Of a stretch of DNA of 64,000 nt, positions 16,456-25,648 are shown piece after piece. This DNA is from Thermohalobaculum sp039816045 (GTDB lineage: Bacteria > Pseudomonadota > Alphaproteobacteria > Rhodobacterales > Rhodobacteraceae), in assembly GCA_039816045.1 (NCBI GenBank), contig JBCBYB010000002.1, forward strand, positions 165,373 to 229,372. The letters are read 5' to 3'. Position 1 is the first letter of the stretch, and every line of letters begins with the position of its first letter. The translations under genes were made by a program, and so were the position numbers. The notes beneath the pieces are model-generated. The model saw nothing but the letters and a program-made list of their open reading frames with translations. It was not told the DNA's origin and did no database searches.

Positions 16456-16681
16456 ACTGTTGCAAGCGTCGCGCCGCCCAATCCGAAAGGACCACCCTCG
16501 AACGCTTCCGCAAGCACCCACCTTGCCGAAGAGAAGTCCGCACACGCTCGTCAGATCGGCAGCTCGATCCTGTGTGCGGCAACCCTGCGACCCCGCGTAT
16601 CGTGTATGCTCAGGCAAGGGGGCGTGGGTAAGGCAGTCCGCGTCAAAGTTTCGCCCAATCTGAGATTGTGGCGCTTTGCCA

Positions 16682-17899
16682 TCAGAGGCGCTGCACGCGG
16701 AGATAGTGCGGTCGGCGCCCCGCGGCGATGGCTTTCGCCTCATATCGCGAGCCCGTCCAGCCTGCCCAAGCGTGCCGCCAATCCTCTGGCGTATCGGCCA
16801 TCCAGTCAAAGGCGGGGTGGCGCACGATCTGCTCGAGACTGTGTCTGACATAGTCGGGGATGTCGGTGGCGATCCGCAGCTCCGCACCCGGCGCCATAAG
16901 GTTGGCAAGCGCATCCAGATTGTCCTGGCTTACAAAGCGACGCTTCCAATGCCGCTTCTTGGGCCAAGGATCCGGGTAGAGAAGATAGACGCGATCGAGC
17001 GAACCAGATGGCAGGACGTCGAACAGATCCCGTGCGTCGCCAGGATGGATGCGGAGGTTCTTCACGCCGGCGTTTTCGATTTGCGTCAACAGCATTGCGA
17101 CGCCGTTCACGAAAGGCTCGCAACCGATGAGATCGACGTTGGGGTTGTTGGAGGCGGTGGCCACCATATGCTCTCCGCCACCGAAGCCGATTTCCAGCCA
17201 GACGCGAGATTTCCGACCGAACAGTTCAGGCAGTGCGATTGGCAAACGATCAGGATTGTCCGCCCATTTGCTCCCTGGAACCGAAAGCTCCGCTAGCCGC
17301 TTCTCCAGCAAATGCTGCTGGCTCAAACGCAGCTTCTTGCCATGCCGCCGTCCGTAGAAGTTGCGCCAGGGTCGCGTTGTGTCGGCGTCTTTTGTGTACT
17401 GGCGGGCAGAGAGCGGAAACCCTGCTCGAGTGGACTGCAAACCGCTCTCGCTCGCGGCGTACCCAGCAGCAGAGAAAAAGCGCACAGCCGATAGGCTTGC
17501 AGCAACGCGAAAGAGAGCTGCACCCCGTTCAACCAATGTCGCCTCCGCCGCTGCGAGCAACGCACGCCCTGCACCATGCCCTTGGGCTTCGGGAGCAACA
17601 TAGAGCCCGCAGATCTCCCCGACCGCATCGGAGCACAGACGATGGCTGCAAAATCCAACGACCTGTTCAGCGGCTGTCGTCGCCACCGCAATGGTCTCGC
17701 CGTCAGCCAGGTTTTGCGCATAGCTATCGAGCGTCAGTCCGGCTGCCCAGTTCTGGCGCTGCGTAAGGGAGCAATGCGTGTCGGCAATCGCCAGGATGGC
17801 CCGCTGTTGGAGATCAAGCAGCGCCGGCGCATCGTCTGCACGGAACGGTCGGACGCGCAGGCCGGCCCGCCTCTTTTTCTCAGTTTTTTCCGCACTCAT
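16682..17899 (-). CDS. trmB: Fusion of GNAT acetyltransferase and tRNA (guanine-N7-)-methyltransferase TrmB
   Basis: 405 aa. Residues about 14-160 form a complete GNAT domain (LRVRPFRADDAPALLDLQ; acetyl-CoA loop GLYVAPEAQGHGAGRALL; ending VRFFSAAGY). Residues about 177-405 form a complete TrmB, which makes m7G46 in tRNA: RPWRNFYGRRHGKKLR at the start, SAM motif VWLEIGFGGGEHM (233-245), GCEPFVNGVAML and the motif YLLYPDPWPKKRHWKRRF (305-322). No ATG lies in the linker, and the only nearby alternative start is a TTG without a clear ribosome site, so a single polypeptide is likely. TrmB is normally a free protein of about 230 aa. The acetyltransferase substrate is unknown. Confidence 0.88.
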   Translation of the reverse strand: MSAEKTEKKRRAGLRVRPFRADDAPALLDLQQRAILAIADTHCSLTQRQNWAAGLTLDSYAQNLADGETIAVATTAAEQVVGFCSHRLCSDAVGEICGLYVAPEAQGHGAGRALLAAAEATLVERGAALFRVAASLSAVRFFSAAGYAASESGLQSTRAGFPLSARQYTKDADTTRPWRNFYGRRHGKKLRLSQQHLLEKRLAELSVPGSKWADNPDRLPIALPELFGRKSRVWLEIGFGGGEHMVATASNNPNVDLIGCEPFVNGVAMLLTQIENAGVKNLRIHPGDARDLFDVLPSGSLDRVYLLYPDPWPKKRHWKRRFVSQDNLDALANLMAPGAELRIATDIPDYVRHSLEQIVRHPAFDWMADTPEDWRHAWAGWTGSRYEAKAIAAGRRPHYLRVQRL

Positions 17900-17969
17900 G
17901 GGCCGCAGGCTATAGCGATATCCAGCGATCCGGCCAACCGCCGGGCACAGCTCTCTGGAGATGTGAGTA

Positions 17970-18044
17970 TGGAGCGGGCGATGAGATTCGAACTCACGAC
18001 TTCAACCTTGGCAAGGTTGCGCTCTACCCCTGAGCTACGCCCGC
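17970..18044 (-). tRNA. tRNA-Gly (anticodon GCC), CCA encoded
   Basis: On the minus strand the acceptor arm is GCGGGCG (18044-18038) pairing with CGCCCGC (17980-17974), followed by discriminator T and an encoded CCA (17972-17970). The D arm begins TAGCTCAGGGG, the anticodon stem-loop is CAACCTTGCCAAGGTTG with anticodon GCC at 18012-18010, and the T arm has GTTCGAATC. Reads GGC/GGU glycine codons. Confidence 0.97.
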
Positions 18045-18170
18045 GTTGGAAGCGCTATCGCAAATTCGGCCGGGTCGCGCAAGGGCCATTTTTCGCGTGC
18101 CCGGGGATCGGTGCACAGGGGCCGGTGGCGCGGTCTTTGTGACCGTTCACCCATCTGAACCGAAATCAAC

Positions 18171-18202
18171 AAGCGCCCGTGCAACGGAAAGCACAGGCGC
18201 TT
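18171..18202 (-). terminator. Hairpin 3' of dnaJ
   Basis: AAGCGCCCGTGC (18171-18182) and GCACAGGCGCTT (18191-18202) pair at 11 of 12 positions around an 8-nt loop. It begins 25 nt after the dnaJ stop. The minus-strand continuation is GTTGATTTC rather than a solid T tract, so termination strength is uncertain. Confidence 0.55.
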
Positions 18203-18226
18203 CGTAGGTTGCGAGCAGGCCTACCA

Positions 18227-19375
18227 TCATCCGGTCATGCTGTCCCAGAAGTTCTTCACCTTGGAGAAGAAGTCCCGGCTCTCAGGGCTGTTGTTCGTCG
18301 CCTCGCGCTCGAACTCCGCAAGCAGCTCTTTTTGGCGCGGCGTGAGGTTCACCGGCGTCTCTACGTTGAGTTCAATGTAAAGATCGCCCACTTGACCGGG
18401 ACGCTGCAGGGCCGGCATGCCTTTGCCGCGGAGCCGCAGGCGCTTACCGGTCTGAACGCCGGACGGGATCTTAACCCGCGTACGACCGCCGTCGAGCGTC
18501 GGTGCCTCGATCTCGCCACCAAGGGCGGCGGTCGTCATCGGAACCGGTATGTGGCAGTAGAGATCCAGCCGATCACGCTCGAAGAGCGGGTGCTGCTTGA
18601 TGTCCACGAAAATGTAGAGATCGCCCGCGGGTCCGCCGCGCGGTCCGGCCTCTCCTTCACCTGCCAGACGGATCCGGGTGCCGGTGTCGACGCCAGCCGG
18701 GATGTCCACGTTCAACGTCCGCTCGCGCCGCACATGGCCGACGCCGCCGCACACTTTGCAGGGGTTCTTCACGACCTTACCGCGGCCTCCGCAGGTCGGA
18801 CAGGTGCGCTCAATCGTGAAGAAGCCTTGCTGAGCGCGGACTTTGCCGTGGCCATTGCAGGTCGGGCAAACGGTCGGCTCTGCACCACCTTCTGCACCCG
18901 TGCCGTTACAGGCTTCGCAAACGACGGAGCCCGGAACCTGCACGGTCTGCTGCTTGCCGCTAAACGCTTCCTCCAGTGAGATCTGGAGATTGTAGCGCAG
19001 ATCGGCTCCGCGCTGCGCGCCACCGCGGCGCTGCCCTCCTTGGCGCCCGCCCATAAATTCGCCGAAGAGATCTTCGAACACATCCGAGAACGCGGAGGAG
19101 AAGTCTCCCGGCCCACCCTGCGCGCCTCCCGCACCCGGCCCGGTGCCCGCCTCGAACGCCGCATGACCAAACTGGTCATAGGCCGCCTTCTTCTCAGCGT
19201 CCTTCAGGATGTCGTGGGCCTCGTTGACCTCCTTGAACATCGCCTCGGCATTTGGGTTGTCGCGGTTCTGATCCGGGTGAAGCTCCCGCACCTTGCGCTT
19301 ATAGGCCTTCTTGATATCGTCGGCCGACGCCCCGCGGGACAGCCCAAGCGTCTCGTAGTAGTCACGTTTTGCCAT
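18227..19375 (-). CDS. dnaJ: Chaperone protein DnaJ
   Basis: 382 aa. J domain at residues 1-70 with HPD at 33-35, Gly-rich region from about 75 to 122, and four CxxCxGxG-type zinc repeats: CEACNGTG, CPTCNGHG, CPTCGGRG and CKVCGGVG. The C-terminal client-binding region follows. DnaJ delivers clients to DnaK and stimulates its ATPase. Its start overlaps the end of an FkbM methyltransferase gene by 14 nt, so it is probably coupled to that gene and transcribed from the dnaK promoter. Confidence 0.97.
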   Translation of the reverse strand: MAKRDYYETLGLSRGASADDIKKAYKRKVRELHPDQNRDNPNAEAMFKEVNEAHDILKDAEKKAAYDQFGHAAFEAGTGPGAGGAQGGPGDFSSAFSDVFEDLFGEFMGGRQGGQRRGGAQRGADLRYNLQISLEEAFSGKQQTVQVPGSVVCEACNGTGAEGGAEPTVCPTCNGHGKVRAQQGFFTIERTCPTCGGRGKVVKNPCKVCGGVGHVRRERTLNVDIPAGVDTGTRIRLAGEGEAGPRGGPAGDLYIFVDIKQHPLFERDRLDLYCHIPVPMTTAALGGEIEAPTLDGGRTRVKIPSGVQTGKRLRLRGKGMPALQRPGQVGDLYIELNVETPVNLTPRQKELLAEFEREATNNSPESRDFFSKVKNFWDSMTG

Positions 19376-20210
19376 CGACCCGATCCAAATCTGTTCCTGC
19401 CGCAGCCTCTGACGGTGCGGTCAAGATCGCGTTCATGCGCGTGTGTTCGGCGATCTGATACCCGTATTGCACGAGCAGTTCCAGTGCGGGAGTCTTTGCG
19501 CCTCTCTGCGCCTCCAGGATCACAAGACGGGGACGCAGCTCGACCGGCGCGTCTCGGAGAAAGGCCTGGAGGACCGGCTCCTCCCACCCTTCGATATCGA
19601 GCTTGAGTGCATCGATGCGTTCCCATCCGGCGCGTTGCAGCACAGTGAGGAGCGGCACCGTTTCCACCTCGGCTCCGTCCTCGCCAAGCGATCGTTCGCC
19701 GCGGTTGCCGGCGCCCGAGATACGCGCCGTGCCCGAACGGTCGGACAATGCTACCGGGGCGACCGAAACGCTCTCTGCTCCAGACGCCTCAAGGTTGACC
19801 CCGAGGCGCCGTAGGTTTTCGGCGTCGGGTTCGATCGCCAGCACCTTCGCGGGCCCAAGACTGAGCACGGCAAGCGTATAGAGCCCGGCATTTGCACCCG
19901 CATCGACAAAACAGAACGGACGGGGTGCCGCCTGCATTGCACGTGCCATCGCCTCCCGCTCGGCCCAATCCCAAAACTGCGGCGCACTGAAGACCCGCTT
20001 CTCGGATAGGTTGTCGCTGGGGTAGAGCCGAGCCCGTTGACCGGGAAAGGGTTCCAGATCGAACGGCTCCCGCCGACCCGCAACACATACCCGCCGGATC
20101 ACCGACGTGAGCCGCTTGGTCAGCGCCCCACGCGGGAGCCCGGCGCCGAAGCGCCGGAGCCTCTCTAGTGCCGGTGGCAATGCATGAGTGCCAAAAGGCG
20201 GCTCGATCAC
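19362..20210 (-). CDS. FkbM-family SAM-dependent methyltransferase
   Basis: 282 aa from a GTG at 20210 with AGGGG 8 nt upstream; a GTG at 20228 is the alternative. SAM-binding motifs are CFVDAGANAGLYTLAVL, VLAIEPDAENLRRL and, in the acceptor region, IDALKLDIEGWEEPVLQAF, the signature of FkbM enzymes, which methylate hydroxyls, often of sugars or antibiotics. The substrate here is unknown. It starts 22 nt after the dnaK stop and overlaps dnaJ, so it sits inside the chaperone operon. The N-terminal about 80 residues are basic and not recognised. Confidence 0.87.
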   Translation of the reverse strand: MIEPPFGTHALPPALERLRRFGAGLPRGALTKRLTSVIRRVCVAGRREPFDLEPFPGQRARLYPSDNLSEKRVFSAPQFWDWAEREAMARAMQAAPRPFCFVDAGANAGLYTLAVLSLGPAKVLAIEPDAENLRRLGVNLEASGAESVSVAPVALSDRSGTARISGAGNRGERSLGEDGAEVETVPLLTVLQRAGWERIDALKLDIEGWEEPVLQAFLRDAPVELRPRLVILEAQRGAKTPALELLVQYGYQIAEHTRMNAILTAPSEAAAGTDLDRVDGKT

Positions 20211-20232
20211 GGCCGCATCCCCTGGCACAGGC

Positions 20233-22167
20233 TCAGCTCGAAGAGGGCTTCTTACCGTCGTCGTCCCTGAGCTCCTCGAACTCAGCATCGACGACGTCAT
20301 CCCCCTTGCCATCATTGGGGGCCTCAGGCTGGGCTGCCTCCGGGTCGTCCGAAGCCTCCTCCGACTGCGCCTTGTAGATCGCCTCGCCGAGTTTCATAGA
20401 CGCCTCTGCAAGGGTCTGTGCCCGGTTGCGGATCGCCTCCGCCTCATCGCCGTCAAGAACTGCACGGAGATCCTCGATCGCCGTGGTGATCGAACTCCGG
20501 ACCTCCTCGTCGACCTTATCGCCATGCTCGGCGAGGGACTTCTCGGTCGAATGGATGAGGCTCTCGGCCTGGTTCTTCGCCTCGACAACCGCCTTGCGCT
20601 TGCGGTCCTCCTCGGCGTTCTCCTCAGCGTCCTTGACCATCTTCTCGATGTCGTCATCCGAGAGACCGCCAGAGGCCTGGATTGTGATCTTCTGCTCCTT
20701 GCCCGTGCCCTTGTCCTTCGCCTGGACATTCACGATGCCGTTCGCGTCAATGTCGAAGGCAACTTCGATTTGCGGCAGACCGCGCGGCGCCGGCGGGATC
20801 TCCTCGAGATTGAACTGACCGAGCATCTTGTTGTCGGCCGCCATCTCACGCTCCCCCTGGAAGACGCGGATCGTCACAGCAGACTGATTATCGTCCGCCG
20901 TAGAGAAGACCTGCGACTTCTTCGTCGGGATCGTCGTGTTCCGATCGATCAGGCGCGTGAAGACACCACCCAGCGTCTCGATGCCAAGGGAGAGCGGAGT
21001 GACGTCGAGCAGCACGACATCTTTCACGTCACCCTGGAGGACACCGGCCTGAATCGCGGCGCCCATTGCCACGACCTCATCGGGATTGACGCCCTTGTGC
21101 GGCTCCTTGCCAAAGAAGTCCTTCACCACCTCCACGATCTTCGGCATGCGTGTCATACCGCCGACCAGGACGACCTCGTCGATGTCCGAAGCGCTGAGCT
21201 TTGCATCCTTGAGCGCCTTGCGGCACGGATCGAGGGTGCGCTGAATGAGATCTTCGACCAGGCTCTCCAGCTTCGCGCGGCTCAGCTTCATGGTGAGGTG
21301 CTTCGGCCCCGATGCGTCGGCCGTGATGTAGGGCAGGTTGATCTCGGTCTGCTGGCTCGAAGAAAGCTCGATCTTGGCTTTCTCGGCGGCTTCCTTAAGA
21401 CGCTGGAGCGCAAGCTTGTCGCCGCGCAGATCCAGACCCTGCTCCTTCTTGAACTCATCCGCAAGGTAGTCGACCAGCCGAAGGTCAAAGTCCTCACCGC
21501 CAAGGAACGTATCGCCGTTCGTCGACTTTACCTCGAAGAGACCATCGTCGATTTCCAACACCGAAATGTCGAAGGTGCCGCCGCCGAGGTCGAACACCGC
21601 GATCGTCTTGGTCGTATCCTTCTCGAGACCATAAGCGAGCGCGGCCGCCGTCGGCTCATTGATGATCCGCAGAACCTCAAGGCCCGCGATCTTGCCGGCA
21701 TCTTTCGTCGCCTGACGCTGGGCATCGTTGAAGTAGGCGGGAACGGTGATCACGGCCTTGGAAACGGTCTCGCCCAGATAACTCTCCGCCGTTTCCTTCA
21801 TCTTTTGCAGCACATAGGCGCTGATCTGGGAGGGAGAGTACTTCTCTCCACGCGCTTCGACCCAAGCGTCTCCGTTCTTTCCCTCGACGATCTTGAAGGG
21901 AACCATACCCTTATCTTTCGAGACCGTCGGGTCCTTGTGGCGCCGACCGATCAAGCGCTTGACCGCAAAGAGTGTGTTCTCCGGATTGGTCACCGCCTGG
22001 CGCTTGGCCGGCTGCCCCACGAGACGCTCACCGTCCTCGGAAAACGCGACCATCGACGGCGTAGTCCGGGCACCCTCGGCGTTTTCCACCACTTTCGGGT
22101 TCGCGCCGTCCATAATGGCGACACAGCTGTTTGTGGTTCCGAGATCGATCCCGATGACTTTGGACAT
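20233..22167 (-). CDS. dnaK: Chaperone protein DnaK (Hsp70)
   Basis: 644 aa from the ATG at 22167 (MSKVIGIDLGTTNS) with GGAG upstream; a slightly longer frame to 22194 has no such site. The ATPase domain shows GIDLGTTNSCVAIMDG, IAVFDLGGGTFDISVLEID and VVLVGGMTRMPKI; the substrate-binding domain begins near DVTPLSLGIETLGGV. The C-terminus is an acidic, disordered tail ending in DDDGKKPSSS. It refolds proteins with DnaJ and GrpE. It is preceded by a heat-shock-type promoter. The long plus-strand frame opposite is an antisense shadow. Confidence 0.98.
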   Translation of the reverse strand: MSKVIGIDLGTTNSCVAIMDGANPKVVENAEGARTTPSMVAFSEDGERLVGQPAKRQAVTNPENTLFAVKRLIGRRHKDPTVSKDKGMVPFKIVEGKNGDAWVEARGEKYSPSQISAYVLQKMKETAESYLGETVSKAVITVPAYFNDAQRQATKDAGKIAGLEVLRIINEPTAAALAYGLEKDTTKTIAVFDLGGGTFDISVLEIDDGLFEVKSTNGDTFLGGEDFDLRLVDYLADEFKKEQGLDLRGDKLALQRLKEAAEKAKIELSSSQQTEINLPYITADASGPKHLTMKLSRAKLESLVEDLIQRTLDPCRKALKDAKLSASDIDEVVLVGGMTRMPKIVEVVKDFFGKEPHKGVNPDEVVAMGAAIQAGVLQGDVKDVVLLDVTPLSLGIETLGGVFTRLIDRNTTIPTKKSQVFSTADDNQSAVTIRVFQGEREMAADNKMLGQFNLEEIPPAPRGLPQIEVAFDIDANGIVNVQAKDKGTGKEQKITIQASGGLSDDDIEKMVKDAEENAEEDRKRKAVVEAKNQAESLIHSTEKSLAEHGDKVDEEVRSSITTAIEDLRAVLDGDEAEAIRNRAQTLAEASMKLGEAIYKAQSEEASDDPEAAQPEAPNDGKGDDVVDAEFEELRDDDGKKPSSS

Positions 22168-22261
22168 GTATGGCTCCTTTTGGCGATCTGTCACGCCAGG
22201 TCCGTGCGCGGCCCCTGGCGCTGCAACCCCACGGGTTCAGGAATGGGACATGGATGCGACG

Positions 22262-22293
22262 CGATATAGGGTTGCCGAAGGCTCCGTGCAAGC
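22262..22293 (-). promoter_or_regulatory. Heat-shock (RpoH/sigma-32-like) promoter of dnaK
   Basis: On the minus strand, CTTGCA (22292-22287) and CCCTATAT (22271-22264) are separated by 15 nt. This fits the alphaproteobacterial RpoH pattern (CTTG in the -35, CCxxATxT-like -10). It lies about 95 nt upstream of the dnaK start, which is a normal leader length. Confidence 0.65.
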
Positions 22294-22397
22294 GATGACA
22301 CGGCATCGGAGAGAGCCCAACCTCACCAAATGCAATACATTTTCGCGAAACATGTTTGCTCGCATGCGGGACACAGGCCTAGAGAGACGGTATCAGC

Positions 22398-23108
22398 GTG
22401 CCGGGAACACCGCCGCAGAATTCTCGGCGGCCGATCTGGATAGGCCGAAACCGTTCCGAGGGCGATCGACTGAAGGCCAAGCAAACAAAGTCTGAAACCT
22501 CGTTGCCCAACGGTCTCTCCCATTGGTCAGCCTATATCTCGGAAGCCGATCAATCAGCCTTGGTTGTTGATCTGCGGCGGGTTATCGCACAAGCCCCATT
22601 CATACGGCCGATGACCCGTTGGGGCAAACCGATGTCGGTGCGCATGACGGCAACGGGTCGGCTCGGCTGGGTCATCGAAGGGGGGCGCTACACCTACCGT
22701 CCCAAACATCCCGAAACAGGCCGCCCTTGGCCGCAGATCCCGGAAGGGGTGCTCCGTGTCTGGCGCGATCTTTCGAGTTGGAACGGCGATCCAGATTGCT
22801 GCCTGATCAACTGGTACGGTGAGGGTGCAAAGATGGGCCTGCACCGAGACGCCGACGAAGGAGATGCCGCTTTTGATGCGCCGGTCTTGTCGATCTCTCT
22901 CGGCGATCCCGCCTGCTTTCGCTTTGGCGGGACGGAGCGTGGTGGACCGACCCGAAGCCTCATATTGCGGTCAGGAGACGTTTTGGCGATGGGAGGCGCG
23001 TCGCGGCTGATCTACCACGGAGTAGACCGGATCAGTTTTGGCGAGTCGGGTCTGCTCCCGAACGGCGGACGCATTAACCTCACTCTGCGGGTTGTGAAGA
23101 GCGCCTGA
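22398..23108 (+). CDS. alkB: AlkB-family 2-oxoglutarate/Fe(II)-dependent DNA repair dioxygenase
   Basis: Up to 236 aa. The Fe/2OG core is complete: MGLHRDADEGD carries the His and Asp ligands, SRLIYHGVDRI the distal His, and GGRINLTLRVV the 2-oxoglutarate Arg. PVLSISLGDPACFRFGG and SGDVLAMGG are typical AlkB motifs. AlkB repairs 1-methyladenine and 3-methylcytosine by oxidative demethylation. The start is uncertain: the GTG at 22398 lacks a ribosome site, and comparison with family length from memory suggests initiation near 22503 (TTG, LPNGLSHW). Divergent from dnaK. Confidence 0.9.
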   Translation: MPGTPPQNSRRPIWIGRNRSEGDRLKAKQTKSETSLPNGLSHWSAYISEADQSALVVDLRRVIAQAPFIRPMTRWGKPMSVRMTATGRLGWVIEGGRYTYRPKHPETGRPWPQIPEGVLRVWRDLSSWNGDPDCCLINWYGEGAKMGLHRDADEGDAAFDAPVLSISLGDPACFRFGGTERGGPTRSLILRSGDVLAMGGASRLIYHGVDRISFGESGLLPNGGRINLTLRVVKSA

Positions 23109-23211
23109 GAACCGGTGAAAAATATCGGGCTCAGAAGGCCGTGGCCGATTGGAGCTCGTTTAAGGCCAAACGATCCACACCAAACCTACCCCTCCGCAGC
23201 CACAACATAGA

Positions 23212-23238
23212 AACGGCGCGCTCTTGGAGCGCGCCGTT
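23212..23238 (-). terminator. Terminator hairpin after the Tad-like genes
   Basis: AACGGCGCGCTC (23212-23223) and GAGCGCGCCGTT (23227-23238) form a perfect 12-bp stem with a 3-nt loop. On the minus strand TTTC follows the stem. It lies 20 nt beyond the stop of the TadG-like gene and about 100 nt beyond alkB, so it may serve both directions. Confidence 0.7.
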
Positions 23239-23258
23239 CAAGTCCCAGGACAAAGACC

Positions 23259-25556
23259 TCAGTCGGTAAGAACAGGCACTCGTGAGATCCGACGATCATT
23301 CTCGTCGATCACTCCGATAAACTCCACAAGCTGGTCATCGCGCTCTTCGTTTATCGTAAGCTCATTCCGGAAGCGCACCTCGTCGACAGCGCCCGAGCCG
23401 CTCTTCATCCAGTAGATCATGGTCCTCACACCATCGGCTTCGATCAGCCCATCAGTCACGGCGTTCGTGTACGCGGTGGTCTGGTTAACCTTGACCTCGA
23501 GATGCGCGCCATCGCCGATGACGGGCACCGGGATCGTAAGATCAGGCTCCTGCCCTGCAGCAACGACCAAAGCGTCGTACATCTCGGACGCGTTCGGCGT
23601 CTCATCAAGTTCGTCGGACATCTTGGCCAAGTCAATATTGCCGTTGAAGATGAGGATCTCGTTGTCGTGCTCCTCGCCATCGAAGAACCGGATGCCATCG
23701 ATCTGAGTATCCACATCCCACTGGAAGATGATCATCCCACCCTTGGCATGGTCATCGGGGTCGTTGGCATCCCCATCCTCAGAGATGATGAGAATGTTTC
23801 CCTTATCCGGCGACTGAAGATCTCCGTCGTTGCCGGAGTAGTTTTGACTGTCAAAAAGCATCGCAGCATTCTGACCGTTCGACCTACCGGTGTTGTTTGC
23901 AAACGCTGTGATTTCCATCCCCTGACGCTGGTAGGCGTCATAGAAATCCGTCGTCCCGGTGACGTTTGCGTCGAAGTTGGTTTCAGCGTCAGCGTCAACG
24001 ACATGGCCTGCCGCCATCGTGATCGTCTCTTGGACGCCCGAGCCATCGGTCCAGGTAGCGGGACCGTCGAAATCAGCGACAAACGAGTCACCAAACTCAA
24101 CGGGGCGGTCAACGAACACGTCGAAGAAAAACTCGGCTTCGATATCGGTATGCGTGACGCCTTCACCGAGCTGGGAACAATCGATCGCGGCGATCTCATA
24201 GGTCCGCCTACCGGCGACAGTCTCATCGGCGCTGTTGACAGCGTGGCACTGCGACCGAGGACCGACCAGCCCGTCACCCTGGGGATCGATGTAGCCGAGT
24301 GCGATCTCCTCCAGATAGGCATCGTAGCGCGATTCAATCGGCTGACCGTTGCTGCCAATGGCTGGCAAGGCTTCACCATGCGCCGCCTGCCAGTAGAACT
24401 CCAGATCCGCCGCAGCAAGCGGGCCGCTCACAACCGTGCACGTCCCATCATCGAAGCAGGGATCAATCGGCAGACCGAAGAAGTCGACGCTCTCGTCGGT
24501 GACGGTCCCATCACACTGGTAGTCCCGAGACGTGTGGTGGTTGGTGTCCACCGAGATGTTCTCGCTGCCATCCCAAGCTTCCTCGTCCGAGGAGTGGAAG
24601 ATACCAAACCGCGTGTTGACGGCCGCACTGACATTGATCTGGTCGACGGGCACATCGATTGTTGTGCCGCCGATCGAGACCGACTTTGTCGTCAATGGAT
24701 CTGCCGTGAAATCCACTGTGCTGTCGGTGCTGCACTCCGTTGCGTGGCTGTCGATCGCCAGAAGGCACTCGAGGTTATCATAGCCGGAGTAGGCAGCGCA
24801 GGTATCAAACTCATCGTCAGAGATGCCCTGGACGATGCCATACTCTCCCTCGCTCCAGATCGAGTCATGGTTCTCGATCATCTTGAGCTGCGTACCAGGC
24901 GACAGAGTTTCGAAATCGACACCCGGCGGCACACACATCACGAAGAGGGGCTCTAAACACGTGTTTCTCTCGGAGAGACCCGCAGAAGACCAAGTGCGGA
25001 CCTCAAAGGCGCCACCTTTATAGTCGCTCTTCGGGGTCGCAGCGTTCACCGCGTTCAACCAGCCCCACTCGACATGCTCCGGTTTGGCCACAATCACAAC
25101 ATGGGTTGCCTTCTCGGCTTCCGTCGCGGGGTCAAGCGCGTTTGCTTGCAGATCAGAAAACTTCAGATTCTGACCCGAGCCGCCGGTATCTTTGTCGAGG
25201 TAGACCCAGCTGTGCACCTCGAAATTGTCGTTCACGATGTTGATCGCGGCGTCCGCGTTCGACAGGGTCGACTTGATGACGGCGTCAGCTCGGGTGATCG
25301 AATCAGGCTGCCCATCCAACTCGTGCACGGCCGCGACAGCAACGTCATCGACAAAGTCTTGCATGTTGGTGTGCGCAACATAGGCGCGCGAACTATCCAG
25401 AACGAGCCCAACAAATCCGACCAGGAGCAACAAAGTGACGATCAAGTAAATCGTCATTGCCCCACGTTCGTCTTTACTAAAATCAAGTGCACCTAGCTGC
25501 CGGAGCGCTCTGAGCACGGACTGCCGACTGGCCGAAGCCCTCTTTTCAAGTCGCAT
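23259..25556 (-). CDS. TadG-like pilus-assembly/secreted protein with large extracellular domain
   Basis: 765 aa from the ATG at 25556, with GGGG 6 nt upstream; a GTG at 25601 is an alternative. The N-terminus has the Tad pseudopilin-like segment (DERGAMTIYLIVTLLLLVGF at about 29-48) followed by VLDSSRAYVAHTNMQDFVDD, typical of TadG/RcpC-associated Flp minor pilins. The remainder is a Cys-containing, acidic extracellular region. Near residues 570-660 it holds NGQNAAMLFDSQNYSGNDGD and LIISEDGDANDPDDHAKGG, which resembles a calcium-rich domain I have seen in large secreted proteins. No von Willebrand A MIDAS motif was found. The gene is the third of a three-gene cluster. Confidence 0.78.
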   Translation of the reverse strand: MRLEKRASASRQSVLRALRQLGALDFSKDERGAMTIYLIVTLLLLVGFVGLVLDSSRAYVAHTNMQDFVDDVAVAAVHELDGQPDSITRADAVIKSTLSNADAAINIVNDNFEVHSWVYLDKDTGGSGQNLKFSDLQANALDPATEAEKATHVVIVAKPEHVEWGWLNAVNAATPKSDYKGGAFEVRTWSSAGLSERNTCLEPLFVMCVPPGVDFETLSPGTQLKMIENHDSIWSEGEYGIVQGISDDEFDTCAAYSGYDNLECLLAIDSHATECSTDSTVDFTADPLTTKSVSIGGTTIDVPVDQINVSAAVNTRFGIFHSSDEEAWDGSENISVDTNHHTSRDYQCDGTVTDESVDFFGLPIDPCFDDGTCTVVSGPLAAADLEFYWQAAHGEALPAIGSNGQPIESRYDAYLEEIALGYIDPQGDGLVGPRSQCHAVNSADETVAGRRTYEIAAIDCSQLGEGVTHTDIEAEFFFDVFVDRPVEFGDSFVADFDGPATWTDGSGVQETITMAAGHVVDADAETNFDANVTGTTDFYDAYQRQGMEITAFANNTGRSNGQNAAMLFDSQNYSGNDGDLQSPDKGNILIISEDGDANDPDDHAKGGMIIFQWDVDTQIDGIRFFDGEEHDNEILIFNGNIDLAKMSDELDETPNASEMYDALVVAAGQEPDLTIPVPVIGDGAHLEVKVNQTTAYTNAVTDGLIEADGVRTMIYWMKSGSGAVDEVRFRNELTINEERDDQLVEFIGVIDENDRRISRVPVLTD

Positions 25557-25648
25557 TTTCAACCCCTTTTCCAGCATCTGCCGCGATGCAATCCCGCTCA
25601 CTCATCCACGCTCAAACTACATAATTGTCGCAAATTCAGTGCCAAGAT

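Noticed and set aside
20188..22269. A 693-codon plus-strand frame opposite dnaK
   Set aside because: Antisense shadow; dnaK is unambiguous and the plus frame shows no domain.
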